Positions 36,560 through 45,433 of a DNA stretch of 64,000 nt are shown one piece after another; position 1 is the first letter of the stretch, and each line of letters starts with the position of its first letter. Under the pieces are notes generated by a model. It had not been told where the DNA came from and made no database searches. It saw nothing but the letters and a program-made list of their open reading frames with translations. The position numbers were made by a program, and so were the translations under genes. The stretch lies in contig NZ_AP024086.1 of the NCBI RefSeq assembly GCF_019703855.1, positions 3,058,501 to 3,122,500 on the forward strand, in the 5' to 3' direction. The stretch is from Desulfomarina profundi (GTDB lineage: Bacteria > Desulfobacterota > Desulfobulbia > Desulfobulbales > Desulfocapsaceae).

Positions 36560-38625
36560 ATGCACCGGATTTTTTCTCTTTCCACTGTTAAAAACAACAT
36601 TACTGATAATATCATGACGACAATTTTTTTTGCACGGCTATTGAAACTGGACAGACTTGATCTCGAAAAGAAACTTCGTCGCATTATAGTTATTTTCCTG
36701 GCTATCATTTCCCTCATTGTACTGTACACTTCCGTCACCCTTTTTCAGCAGAAGAATGACGGACTGGTAATCAATATCGCCGGACGTCAGAGAATGCTCA
36801 GTCAGAAATACACCAAGGAAATCTTTCTGGCACTCCATGGGGCCATACAGGAACAGAAGCCATTGGACCTCAGTAACGCCGCCGCTTCACAGCGATTGTT
36901 CGAACTTTCCCTCAGTGCTCTTATTCATGGAGGAAAAACCTACAGTGACCCCAAAATGACCAGAGAAATTACCCTTCCGGGAACATCTTCAAAAACGATC
37001 AGGGTCAAACTGAAGGAAGTGGAAGGATTATGGAAAAATCTGGTGAGCCGGGTGGAAGCCATACATACGAAAACAGTTGATATAAAACAATTGAATGCAC
37101 TGAATAAACTCAGCGTTAAGGTTCTGGTGGAGATGAACAGAGGCGTGGGTATGATCGCATCTGCTGCTGACAGGAAAGTTTTTGTCCTCCAGGTCGCCCA
37201 GATTGTCATGTGGTTGCTGGCAATCACTCTATCAATTCCCCTTGCCCGCCTTATTCTCCAGGCAATAACGTCACCAATCAACGAAATGCTGGCCACTACC
37301 AGAAGGATATCGGACGGCGATCTTCAGGCCTACGATATCGTTCACCACAGCCGGGATGAACTTGGTACCCTGAGTGAAAATATCAACCTGATGAGGGAAA
37401 AACTCAGTACAATTATCAATACAATGCAGCAGAATGGAAGACAGATGACCCATTCCTCCACCCAGATTGCCCGGGTATCAAAAGAGATTTCCCACTCTGT
37501 AGCCAAAGAAGAACAAAGTACAGATCAGATTCGGAAGGCCACCGAGGATTTACAGCACATTTCCACCCTGGTCAATAATATCGTCAACCAGACTGTGGAC
37601 AGTGTGGAAGAAACGGAGACTCATGCCAGGAACGGGAGTGAGGTCATCCGACAGAATATCCAGGACCTTATTGACACGGTTGAAAGTGTCAACGCCACAT
37701 CCAGACAGATGGAGCAACTGAGTAACGCCACGGGACAGATCTACAATATTATCGAATCCATTGAAAATATAGCTGATCAAACCAATCTCCTTGCTCTCAA
37801 CGCTACCATTGAGGCAGCACGTGCCGGAGAAGCGGGCAAAGGATTTGCTGTAGTGGCCAATGAAATCAAGGATCTTGCTAAACAGACTGCTGAAAGTACC
37901 ACGGAAATAACAACCCTGCTTAATGCTTTTAGGGACCAGGTGGGTGAAGCCGGACAGAGTATGGAGCAGGTGGTCAACCAGGTCAACCACTCAAGGGAAC
38001 AGTCAAGGCAGACAATTGAGGCCTTTGAAACCGTCAATGAAAGCATTAACGACACCCTCTCAAGAACCCGGAAAATCAATGAATATAACGAAAAACAGCA
38101 AAATCAGCTTGCAGAACTGGAAAATCGCTTCTCAAACCTCTTTGAAGTATTGAAAGATAATAATCTGAAGGCCGACACAACAACCCTGGTGGCAGCCGAA
38201 CTGTCTTCAGCGGCAGACAGACTGCAGAAGACATTGCAGAATTTTTCAACCAACAGAGAGTCTGCCCCCCCAGACAGGCAGGAGAAAAACGGAATTTCCC
38301 AAGAATCGATAATTCAATTAGAATAACAGTACAACAGGAAGGGCAGGATATTGAAGGAGTTACACAGAATCTCAGCCTCTCCGGCATGAAGCTGAGATGC
38401 AGGCGCCTGCTTGCCTTAAACACGATAATACCGACAAACCTGTTTCTCCCGACAACAGACAATGGCAAAGAAGAGATAGTGCAGGTTAAGATCAGGCTTC
38501 TCCACAAGACCCGGGAAGAAAAAGATTACCTGTACGGAGCCGAATTCGTTGATCTGACAACAGCACAACAGCAGAAAATCACGAAAGTTTTTGACTTTTA
38601 TCAGAAACCGTATTTTTTTACATGA
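36560..38625 (+). CDS. PilJ/NarX-type methyl-accepting chemotaxis protein with C-terminal PilZ domain, frameshifted in this sequence
   Basis: As written, the receptor stops at 38326. Adding one C to the seven-C run 38265-38271 continues it in frame to 38625 (688 residues) with [18 protein letters not shown], then [11 protein letters not shown]: an RxxxR-type start and the (D/N)xSxxG motif of a PilZ domain. Front part: helix ~40-62, PilJ-type periplasmic domain with [15 protein letters not shown], second helix ~208-230, HAMP, and an MCP signalling tip [18 protein letters not shown]. PilZ binds cyclic di-GMP, so the receptor may join c-di-GMP to chemotaxis or surface motility. First Arg-rich motif is imperfect, so c-di-GMP binding needs testing. 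Without the repair the short frame 38386-38625 would be orphaned. Confidence 0.82.
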
Positions 38626-38653
38626 AAAATGTCACTCAAAAACACATAACCGA

Positions 38654-39034
38654 TTACAGAGTAAAACCTCTTTTTCTCAGGTCACTCATGGAAAGATCAT
38701 TATTCTCAAGCAGGTGCATTATTTTCTGTCGAGGGCCGATATTTGAGAGAAAGAGCAAACCTATCAGAAGAAGAAAAAAAAGAGTACTGAAGGTACCGTC
38801 ACCCCACAGTGTTGAAAAAGCGAGGGGAATGAAAAGCACTCCCATATACAGCATCCTCTCATAAGCCGTTTTCAACAATAATCTTAATGTGGCAAAATCC
38901 TCCTCAGTCAGTTCCGGAAGGCGGGAATGATCCAGGAGAGAAAGAGTTCTTCGTCGAACCCGAAAGAGATACATGATTGAAGCTCCGGTCAGAAAATAGA
39001 GAAGAGCCGTCAGTATATCAGCAGACATAAGCAT
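38654..39034 (-). CDS. small membrane protein of unknown function
   Basis: 126 residues with three likely transmembrane helices (~5-24, ~60-80, ~82-100) and a basic/acidic loop RVRRRTLSLLDHSRLPELTEEDF. No recognised family. It lies downstream of the first YeiH-like gene on the same strand, 129 bases away with an R2 repeat between. The start is uncertain: ATG at 39034 or 39028, neither with a strong site. Confidence 0.55.
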   Translation of the reverse strand: MLMSADILTALLYFLTGASIMYLFRVRRRTLSLLDHSRLPELTEEDFATLRLLLKTAYERMLYMGVLFIPLAFSTLWGDGTFSTLFFLLLIGLLFLSNIGPRQKIMHLLENNDLSMSDLRKRGFTL

Positions 39035-39060
39035 CCATTAAACCCTGAAAGGATGTCCTT

Positions 39061-39156
39061 CCAGTCGGGATTCCGCCCAGGTGGAAGAACATCCTTCGTT
39101 ACTCTGTTGTACCCAAAAGGCGTAAAAGACAGCACCTTTGGGCCCAGCTATACCGG
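39061..39156. repeat. dispersed repeat family R2, copy d (inverse orientation)
   Basis: Read on the minus strand it contains AGCTGGGCCCAAAGG, TTTACGCCTTTTGGGTACAACA and GGCGGAATCCCGACTG (each shown in blocks), following the order of R2 copies a-c. Confidence 0.45.
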
Positions 39157-39162
39157 TTCATC

Positions 39163-40806
39163 TCAGTTGACAATAACCCCTGCCATGTTCGGAATCTGCA
39201 TTCCATGATGGAACAGATAGGCAATAATGACCGCAACTGGAATGATAAAAAGAAAGAGGGAGACAAAATAGACCCAGACCATTTTGCCGAACTGTGCTTC
39301 CGCCAGTTTTTTGAAATCGGTTATTATGCCGAGGCTCATGAAAGTCAGCATGAAAAAGAGTTTTCTCATACCTTTTTCAACGGCAACAGCACCCACCTTG
39401 GCATTTTTGAGAACTGCCAGTCCTTCGGGGGTGGAGCCTGACTGTCCGGGGCCAAAAAAGATACCGAGATAGATCCACCAGGCAGCAAAATAGCCCAATA
39501 CAAACTTGGGAAACCGGAACCAGACTTCCGAGAACGGTACCCGATCTCCCTCATGTTTCTCAATCTTGTAGACCCAGAACAGAGCAAGGACAAACGCCCA
39601 GAGTCCGATAAACATATCGATCCAGATTTTAGTCATGACTGCACTGGTGGTAATAACCCCGGGCATCCAGACAATTTTGCCACCACTCTCCTTTTCAACC
39701 TTTGCACGCATGAACTCATCAAGCAGTTCACCGGCTGCAGCATCGGCGCCGTCGGTTTTCACAGCCATACCCATTGCTGACCCGGCGACAATGGGATCAC
39801 TGGTTCCCGGCCACACATGGGTAAAGACTCCCGGTAAAATAACCAGTTCAATAACAGCATAGACAACGACAAGGGCAGAAACCATAATGGAAACTATGGG
39901 CCTGGCCCGCACGGCGCCACCCGTCGCTACAGCTGCTGAAACACCGCAGATGGAGATGGCCGAGCCAAGCACTGCCGCTGTTTTACGTGGCAATTTGAAG
40001 ATGAGCCGGGAAATCGTATAGACACCCGGCCAGAAAATCAGGTAAGCCACAACCGTTGCGGCTGCACCGGCCACAAAAAGTTCAAAGGTAAGATGGGCCA
40101 TCTGCTGGCCAATCTCCGCCCCCTTCGCCCCCAGCTTCGAACCGGTCAGAACAGCCTTGATGGGCAGATAACCAACCTTGACCCCAAGAAAAACAATGGC
40201 GGTCTTGATATACCATTCTGGTTTGGCCGCTTCACTGAGATAACGTGCAAGAGGTTTAAAAAAATTACCTATAAGGAGTCCCACCACAAGAGCCAGAATA
40301 AAGGAAGCACCGCCGCCGAGGGAAAGGGTGAAGGTACCCGCCGGAAAATGGCTTTTTTTCAGGTCAACAGCCGATGCAGCGAAAAAGGCATTATGACCGA
40401 TAAACCAGACTGCATAGGTCAAAAAGAAAATGATTGTCCAGCCAACCACAAAACGCTTTATATCCCACTTCTGGAAATAAGCTCCAATAGTAGTGGCAAT
40501 AGTAAAAACAATATAAGTAACAAAAATGGAGCCGATCGGCCCAAGTGACTTGTAAGCTGCCTTGGCGGTGAGACTGTATTTCCCGCCAAGGGCGTAAAAC
40601 GATTTGTCAATCGTGACTATTTTCTTTGCAATTGCGCCATCGGGCATGGAGGCGACCCAGATTTTCGGATAGGATATCCATCCAACCAGGTCGACACCCG
40701 AAAGCGTCAGAAGACCGAGAATAAAAAAGGCAAGACCCAGCCAGACTGCCCACCAGTCCTCTGTTGTGGCCATGCCGGAATACCAGTATCGTTGCGTTTT
40801 AGCCAT
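39163..40806 (-). CDS. YeiH/UPF0324-family membrane carrier (putative sulfate exporter family)
   Basis: 547 residues, about 12 or more transmembrane helices. The family core is clear: FILALVVGLLIGNFF, KTAIVFLGVKVGY, LPRKTAAVLGSAISICGVSAAVATGGAV (the conserved ICG(V/A)SA signature) and, late, FFMLTFMSLGIITDFKKL. It is ~200 residues longer than Escherichia coli YeiH, with an extra N-terminal part (two or three helices plus hydrophilic segment). Strong AGGAGG site. Preceded on the same strand by two small genes. The family name is a prediction; transport of sulfate, sulfite or another sulfur oxyanion is unproven. A second long member is at 62405-64000. Confidence 0.85.
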   Translation of the reverse strand: MAKTQRYWYSGMATTEDWWAVWLGLAFFILGLLTLSGVDLVGWISYPKIWVASMPDGAIAKKIVTIDKSFYALGGKYSLTAKAAYKSLGPIGSIFVTYIVFTIATTIGAYFQKWDIKRFVVGWTIIFFLTYAVWFIGHNAFFAASAVDLKKSHFPAGTFTLSLGGGASFILALVVGLLIGNFFKPLARYLSEAAKPEWYIKTAIVFLGVKVGYLPIKAVLTGSKLGAKGAEIGQQMAHLTFELFVAGAAATVVAYLIFWPGVYTISRLIFKLPRKTAAVLGSAISICGVSAAVATGGAVRARPIVSIMVSALVVVYAVIELVILPGVFTHVWPGTSDPIVAGSAMGMAVKTDGADAAAGELLDEFMRAKVEKESGGKIVWMPGVITTSAVMTKIWIDMFIGLWAFVLALFWVYKIEKHEGDRVPFSEVWFRFPKFVLGYFAAWWIYLGIFFGPGQSGSTPEGLAVLKNAKVGAVAVEKGMRKLFFMLTFMSLGIITDFKKLAEAQFGKMVWVYFVSLFLFIIPVAVIIAYLFHHGMQIPNMAGVIVN

Positions 40807-40818
40807 ATCTTTCCTCCT

Positions 40819-41114
40819 CTATGCCTGATAGCGAAGGGGATCTCAAGGATACGGTTGAAATAATGATTCATATAGGGCCGCATCCACATGGGAATCACCT
40901 CGTTGTCAAAACTCATAAACACATCCAGTGACTGTCCATGTTTGAGATCTTTTCCCAGAATACTGTCAAGCTTGCGATCAAGTTCATTTAATGACGGCGC
41001 GCTCAGGCTGATGGAGCTGTTGGAAACCGTCCAGTTTCTGCCATCATGATGAAGAATCATTTCAATTACTTCTTTCTGATCTTTCCCGTTGTTATGAAAG
41101 AATGAAAAAGCCAT
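40819..41114 (-). CDS. conserved small cytoplasmic protein of unknown function, stop codon lost by frameshift in this sequence
   Basis: Starts MAFSFFHNNGKDQ at 41114 after a GGAGGGTGGG site. As written the frame runs on to 40707, 100 bases into the carrier gene, with unnatural sequence. Adding one C to the run at 40836-40839 makes it end LEIPLRYQA with TAG at 40821-40819, immediately before the AGGAGG of the carrier; this gives 98 residues. The protein has an alternating alpha/beta look (EMILHHDGRNWTVSNSSISL; LDVFMSFDNEVIPMWMRPYMNHYFNRI). No family recognised. Lies between a small membrane protein and the YeiH-like carrier, in one operon. Confidence 0.6.
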
Positions 41115-41128
41115 CGTCCCACCCTCCA

Positions 41129-41317
41129 TCAGTGAAAAATTGATGTCGGCACCAGGATCAATCCGATAATCAGTGCAACAAATGCGCAGGCAAGAGAACC
41201 GAGAACCAGCTTGGTTTCAATGGGCTCCCATGGTTCAGCCCCTTCAAGAACACTGGATGTATCCAGCTCTTCTCCGGACAGGGAACCGGAAGTATTATCA
41301 TTTAATTTTTCTGACAT
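41129..41317 (-). CDS. small single-pass membrane protein, carrier companion
   Basis: 62 residues: acidic Ser/Glu-rich N-terminal half (SGSLSGEELDTSSVLEGAEP) and one helix (~39-58, LVLGSLACAFVALIIGLILV). The AAAGGAGG site before ATG at 41317 fixes the start; the long upstream frame extension is unsupported. First gene of the operon ending in the YeiH-like carrier. A protein of the same design follows the second carrier (62187-62384), suggesting a functional small subunit. Confidence 0.72.
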   Translation of the reverse strand: MSEKLNDNTSGSLSGEELDTSSVLEGAEPWEPIETKLVLGSLACAFVALIIGLILVPTSIFH

Positions 41318-41400
41318 AATGGCCTCCTTTTCTGGTTTTCGAACAAACCTGTACCCCACGCACAGGTTTCGTATATAAACGGCAGACTGGGAAGACGAAA

Positions 41401-41492
41401 GCATGGCTGGGCCAAATGGCTCAACCGCAAAAAAACGAATTAAAAATCCAACTGCGACAAAACGATCTTCGACAGCGGAATTTTCAGATAGC
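41401..41492. repeat. dispersed repeat family R2, copy c
   Basis: GCATGGCTGGGCCAAATGGC followed by AAAAATCCAACTGCGACAAAACGATCTTC and GCGGAATTTTCAG in short blocks, lacking the middle GGGTACAACAAAG part. It lies in the 545-base divergent gap 41318-41862; the remainder of the gap holds no recognisable gene or promoter. Confidence 0.58.
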
Positions 41493-41862
41493 GAAATGAA
41501 ACAATAAGGGAGAACGAGATATCTTTGAGTCATTTTCAATTCACCATGGCTTTTGGACTGCCTGATCGGCATGAAAAGAAAATCCAGCACTCAATTACGT
41601 ACCTGTTACCGCCACTATACACCATTTTTAAAAAAATGGCTTGCTACAATGTGGTTATTGCTGATGCAAGGTTTTGTACTGCTCTCCTTTCGAGACTCAG
41701 CACGGGTGCTGAACTGGTTTTTTATCCCGAAATCGTTTTTCCTTGTCACATTGCAGCTTTTGCCGTATTTTCGACAAATTATTCTTTTTTCCAGATAACT
41801 ATACTTCTTGCCGATTAATCGACCATGACAACTGAAACAGATACAACGAATCACATACCAAA

Positions 41863-43839
41863 ATGGAACCTGTGCAAATGAACGCTTTTTCCCTCTCTTT
41901 TATTATTATTTTTGCAGCAGGTATAATGCCCTTCCTGACCTTACGATGGTTTTCTGCAAGCAGATATATTTATTCAGGACTGACCACGATTGGCTGTATA
42001 GCCGGGCTCTGGTCTCTCATCAACTCCACTGCCGGGTCTGCTCAGACTGAATGGTCATGGATATGGCTCCATTCCCTTACTCTGACATTCTCCCTTGATT
42101 CCCTCAGCAGCTATTTTCTGCTACCGGTTTTCCTGGTTTGTCCCCTGGCTGCCATTTACAGCTTCGGCTATTTCGATCAACAGGAAAAGGGCCTGCGAAA
42201 CAGCGTCAGTTTCTTCTTTACAAATATTCTCATTCTTTCCATGACACTGGTAATCACTGCCGGCAACCTGATCACGTTTGCCCTGTCCTGGGAACTCATG
42301 TCCCTGTCATCTTATTTCCTGGTAATGTATGATTATTCAAAGGAGAATACAAGAAAAGCCGGTTACCTCTATTTTATCTTTGCCCAGACTGGGGCCCTCT
42401 TCATTTTCGCTTCCTTCGGTATCATTTTCAGCCATACAGGGCACCTGCTGTTTAGCGGCGCTGCAGCACTGCCGGATCAGGCAAAACAACTCGTGTTCTT
42501 TCTTGCATTTATTGGATTCGCCTCAAAAGCCGGGGTCTTCCCTTTTCATGTCTGGCTCCCCCATGCCCACCCGGCTGCTCCCAGCCACATATCGGCCATC
42601 ATGTCTGGAGTGATGATCAAAATGGGTATTTACGGTATTTTCAGAATGTACTTTGCCCTGGGAAGCACTGATCTTCTCCAAGGACAGACAATCCTTTTTT
42701 TCGGTATGATTTCAGCTATTCTAGGCGTAGTGTATGCCCTTGGAAAACATAATCTCAAAAGACTCCTGGCCTACCATAGTGTGGAAAATATCGGCATTAT
42801 TCTCATGGGCATGGGACTTGGTATGATCGGCATGGGCCACCAAAACGCAATAATGGCGGGTTTCGGTTTCGGCGGAGCTCTTCTGCACGTTCTCAATCAT
42901 TCTCTTTTCAAATCTCTTCTCTTTTTTGGGGCCGGGAACGTCATCAAAGAAACGGGAACCGCCCATATTGATGAAATGGGTGGCCTGATGAAAAAAATGA
43001 CCATAACCGGTAAATCATTTCTAACAGGTTCAGTTTCCATCTCCGGCCTGCCACCGTTCAACGGCTTTATCAGCGAGTTTCTCATCTATTTTGCCGCCTT
43101 CCAGGGGTTACAGTACGGGCACAGTTCACTGCTGTCCTCTATTCTCGCCATTATATCCCTGGCAGTCACGGGTGGTCTGGCCTCATTCTGTTTCACTAAG
43201 GTGGTCGGCATTGTCTTTCTGGGAGAACCACGGACAAATGGTGCCGCAGTAGCCATGGAAAAAAGCAGGGCCATGACCTTGCCCATGATTATTCCGGCGA
43301 TCTGCTGTCTGATGATAGGGATTTTTCCACAAATCTTTATCAATGCTGCCTTCGCCGCTCTTGCGGATTTACCGGGAATTACCGCAGTCAACCCGAAACT
43401 GGTGGACACAGTGGGAGCAGATCTTGCCCTTGCTTCCCGACTCTTTCTGTTCCTTTTTACCACAGTGATGCTCTGTAGAAAGCTCCTGTACAGGAAAAAA
43501 GAAATCACTCAGAGCTCCACCTGGGGATGTGGCTTTACAAGACCTTCTACCAGAATCCAGTACACAGGTACATCCTATGCCAGAAGCGTAATCGATTTTT
43601 TTCGCCCCTTTGTCCTTGTTCATGAGACTGCCGTCCTGCTGGATAAGATATTTCCCGGTCGAATCCACTATAAAAATCATACGGAAGATATCGCAGAAGT
43701 CGGTCTTACCAAAGGATTTTCAGAACCTCTTCTTGCTCTCCTGAAAAAACTCCGCTGGATTCAGCACGGCAATGTTCAGCTCTATATCGGCTATATCATC
43801 TCCACCGTTCTTGTCCTGCTCCTGATCCTGTTCACATAG
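41863..43839 (+). CDS. hyfB: Hyf/Hyc-like antiporter-type subunit (HyfB/NuoL-like)
   Basis: 658 residues, at least 14 helices. Proton-conducting membrane transporter family: LITFALSWELMSLSSYFLV (conserved Glu of TM5), FIGFASKAGVFPFHVWLPHAHPAAPSHISAIMSG (Lys of TM7, His/Pro loop), LLAYHSVENIGII and LHVLNHSLFKSLLFFGAGNV (TM8 region Lys/His). First gene of the cluster hyfB-C-E-F-G-I. It forms part of the proton or sodium pumping arm. An alternative ATG is at 41878. The cluster lacks HyfD, a separate HyfA/H, FdhF and maturation genes within the window. Confidence 0.88.
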   Translation: MEPVQMNAFSLSFIIIFAAGIMPFLTLRWFSASRYIYSGLTTIGCIAGLWSLINSTAGSAQTEWSWIWLHSLTLTFSLDSLSSYFLLPVFLVCPLAAIYSFGYFDQQEKGLRNSVSFFFTNILILSMTLVITAGNLITFALSWELMSLSSYFLVMYDYSKENTRKAGYLYFIFAQTGALFIFASFGIIFSHTGHLLFSGAAALPDQAKQLVFFLAFIGFASKAGVFPFHVWLPHAHPAAPSHISAIMSGVMIKMGIYGIFRMYFALGSTDLLQGQTILFFGMISAILGVVYALGKHNLKRLLAYHSVENIGIILMGMGLGMIGMGHQNAIMAGFGFGGALLHVLNHSLFKSLLFFGAGNVIKETGTAHIDEMGGLMKKMTITGKSFLTGSVSISGLPPFNGFISEFLIYFAAFQGLQYGHSSLLSSILAIISLAVTGGLASFCFTKVVGIVFLGEPRTNGAAVAMEKSRAMTLPMIIPAICCLMIGIFPQIFINAAFAALADLPGITAVNPKLVDTVGADLALASRLFLFLFTTVMLCRKLLYRKKEITQSSTWGCGFTRPSTRIQYTGTSYARSVIDFFRPFVLVHETAVLLDKIFPGRIHYKNHTEDIAEVGLTKGFSEPLLALLKKLRWIQHGNVQLYIGYIISTVLVLLLILFT

Positions 43840-43860
43840 TTGCTGAAAAAAGGAATACGT

Positions 43861-44778
43861 ATGGAATCGATACTTTCACTCATCCTGGCCCTGCTGTCAG
43901 CCCCTCTTTTTCCGGGGGTGATCCTCAAGGTTAAAGCCTTTTTTGCCGGGAAAAAAGGACCACCTCTCCTGATCAAATACTACACTCTTATAAAACTGTT
44001 GAGAAAGGGCTCGGTGTACAGTAGCAGTACCAGTTTTGTTTTCAAACTTGGTCCCCTGGTCTCCCTTGCCGGAGCACTCATGGTTCTCCTCTTCTTTCCG
44101 ATAGCTGCCATCAAGCCGGTTTTCTCCTTTCACGGAGATGTCATTGCTCTCTTTTACGTTATGGCGACGGGTCGCTTTTTTACCATTGCCGCCGCCCTCG
44201 ACACAGCTTCTCCATTCCAGGGAATGGGTGCAGCCCGGGAAGCCTTTTTCGGCACACTTGCGGAAGCCTCCATTTTTGCGATTCTCATCCTCTTTTACCG
44301 AATGAATGGAGGCCTGGCATTCTCTGAGTATTTTACGGGGACAATGGTGATAAGCCTGACCAGCCCCACCGGTTCTCTTCTGCTGCTTGTAATTGTTTCT
44401 CTGTTCATGATTCTGCTCACTGAAAACTCCCGAGTACCGGTAGATGATCCGGCAACCCACCTGGAACTGACAATGATTCATGAGGTCATGATTCTTGATC
44501 ACAGCGGACCTGACCTGGCCCTTATTGAGCTCGGTTCATTTTATAAACTCTTTTTCTATGCCGCATTTATCACCCTTATTATTATTCCATTCAATCCCGC
44601 TGAGGGCCTTTTCAACCTGCCGCTTTTTTACACTGTTCTCACCGTTATATATGCGGCAATCGGCCTTATGGAATCAATAATGGCAAGATACAAAATGAAC
44701 CGTGTTCCAAAATTCATCCTCACCTCCTGTACTCTTGTTTTCTTTGCCGCAATTCTGACAATGGGATTTGTACAATGA
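43861..44778 (+). CDS. hyfC: NuoH/HyfC-like membrane subunit
   Basis: 305 residues, about eight helices. Anchors the peripheral arm. Typical: LLLSAPLFPGVILKVKAFFAGKKGPPLL near the N-terminus, and MILLTENSRVPVDDPATHLELTMIHEVM, the conserved acidic loop contacting the quinone/ferredoxin-side module. Start at 43861 after AAAAGGAAT; a TTG at 43840 directly after the hyfB stop is a poorer choice. Overlaps hyfE by ATGA. Confidence 0.9.
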   Translation: MESILSLILALLSAPLFPGVILKVKAFFAGKKGPPLLIKYYTLIKLLRKGSVYSSSTSFVFKLGPLVSLAGALMVLLFFPIAAIKPVFSFHGDVIALFYVMATGRFFTIAAALDTASPFQGMGAAREAFFGTLAEASIFAILILFYRMNGGLAFSEYFTGTMVISLTSPTGSLLLLVIVSLFMILLTENSRVPVDDPATHLELTMIHEVMILDHSGPDLALIELGSFYKLFFYAAFITLIIIPFNPAEGLFNLPLFYTVLTVIYAAIGLMESIMARYKMNRVPKFILTSCTLVFFAAILTMGFVQ

Positions 44779-45428
44779 CAAATATCAATGACATAATTCT
44801 GGTCCTGATTCTTCTTTCCGTCTTGCTCTCCCTGGCTTCGAACAGACTGATCACACTGGTAAAGGTTATGGCACTCCAGGGCATTTTAGTCTCCCTGCAA
44901 CCTCTCCTTCTGGATCACCACTCCAACATGGGGAGCGGTGGAGTGATTTTTTTCCAGATCATGCTTTTGATCAAAGGCATCCTGATTCCCGGTCTTCTTT
45001 TTGTTGCCCTGAAACGAATTTCCATCAAAAGGGAAATCGAACCTATAATCGGTTATCACGCATCACTTCTTGCCGGATTACTCATTATTCTGCTCTCCGT
45101 TTTTATCACAGACAAACTGCAATCTTCCATTCCCCGGGGACATGAACTCATTCTTACAACAGCCATTGCGACCATGTCCGCAGGGTTTTTCCTGATGATG
45201 AGCCGAAGAAAAGCCATTACCCAGGTCATCGGCTACCTGATGCTGGAAAACGGTATCTATCTTGTGGGAACCGCGCTCACCAGGCACTCCCACACGATAT
45301 ACGTTGTCGAATTCGGTGTACTCCTTGATCTGCTGGTTGGTGTGATGATCATGGGAATCATCCTCCATGATATCAATCATGCCTATGATGATATTGATAC
45401 CGATCTTCTCAACCGCCTGAAGGATTGA
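44775..45428 (+). CDS. hyfE: HyfE-like membrane subunit
   Basis: 217 residues with about six or seven helices. The N-terminal half resembles NuoK/HyfE (LITLVKVMALQGILVSLQPLLL) and the later half has YLMLENGIYLVGTALTRHSHTIYVVEFGVLLDLLVGVMI with a conserved buried Glu (LEN) and (VEFGVLLD). Start overlaps the hyfC stop by ATGA; the stop overlaps the region just before hyfF. Confidence 0.86.
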   Translation: MTNINDIILVLILLSVLLSLASNRLITLVKVMALQGILVSLQPLLLDHHSNMGSGGVIFFQIMLLIKGILIPGLLFVALKRISIKREIEPIIGYHASLLAGLLIILLSVFITDKLQSSIPRGHELILTTAIATMSAGFFLMMSRRKAITQVIGYLMLENGIYLVGTALTRHSHTIYVVEFGVLLDLLVGVMIMGIILHDINHAYDDIDTDLLNRLKD

Positions 45429-45433
45429 CACCC

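Noticed and set aside
41525-41818. 97-codon plus-strand frame in the gap before hyfB
   Set aside because: No ribosome-binding site, no recognisable motif, translation looks random; overlaps another equally long frame.
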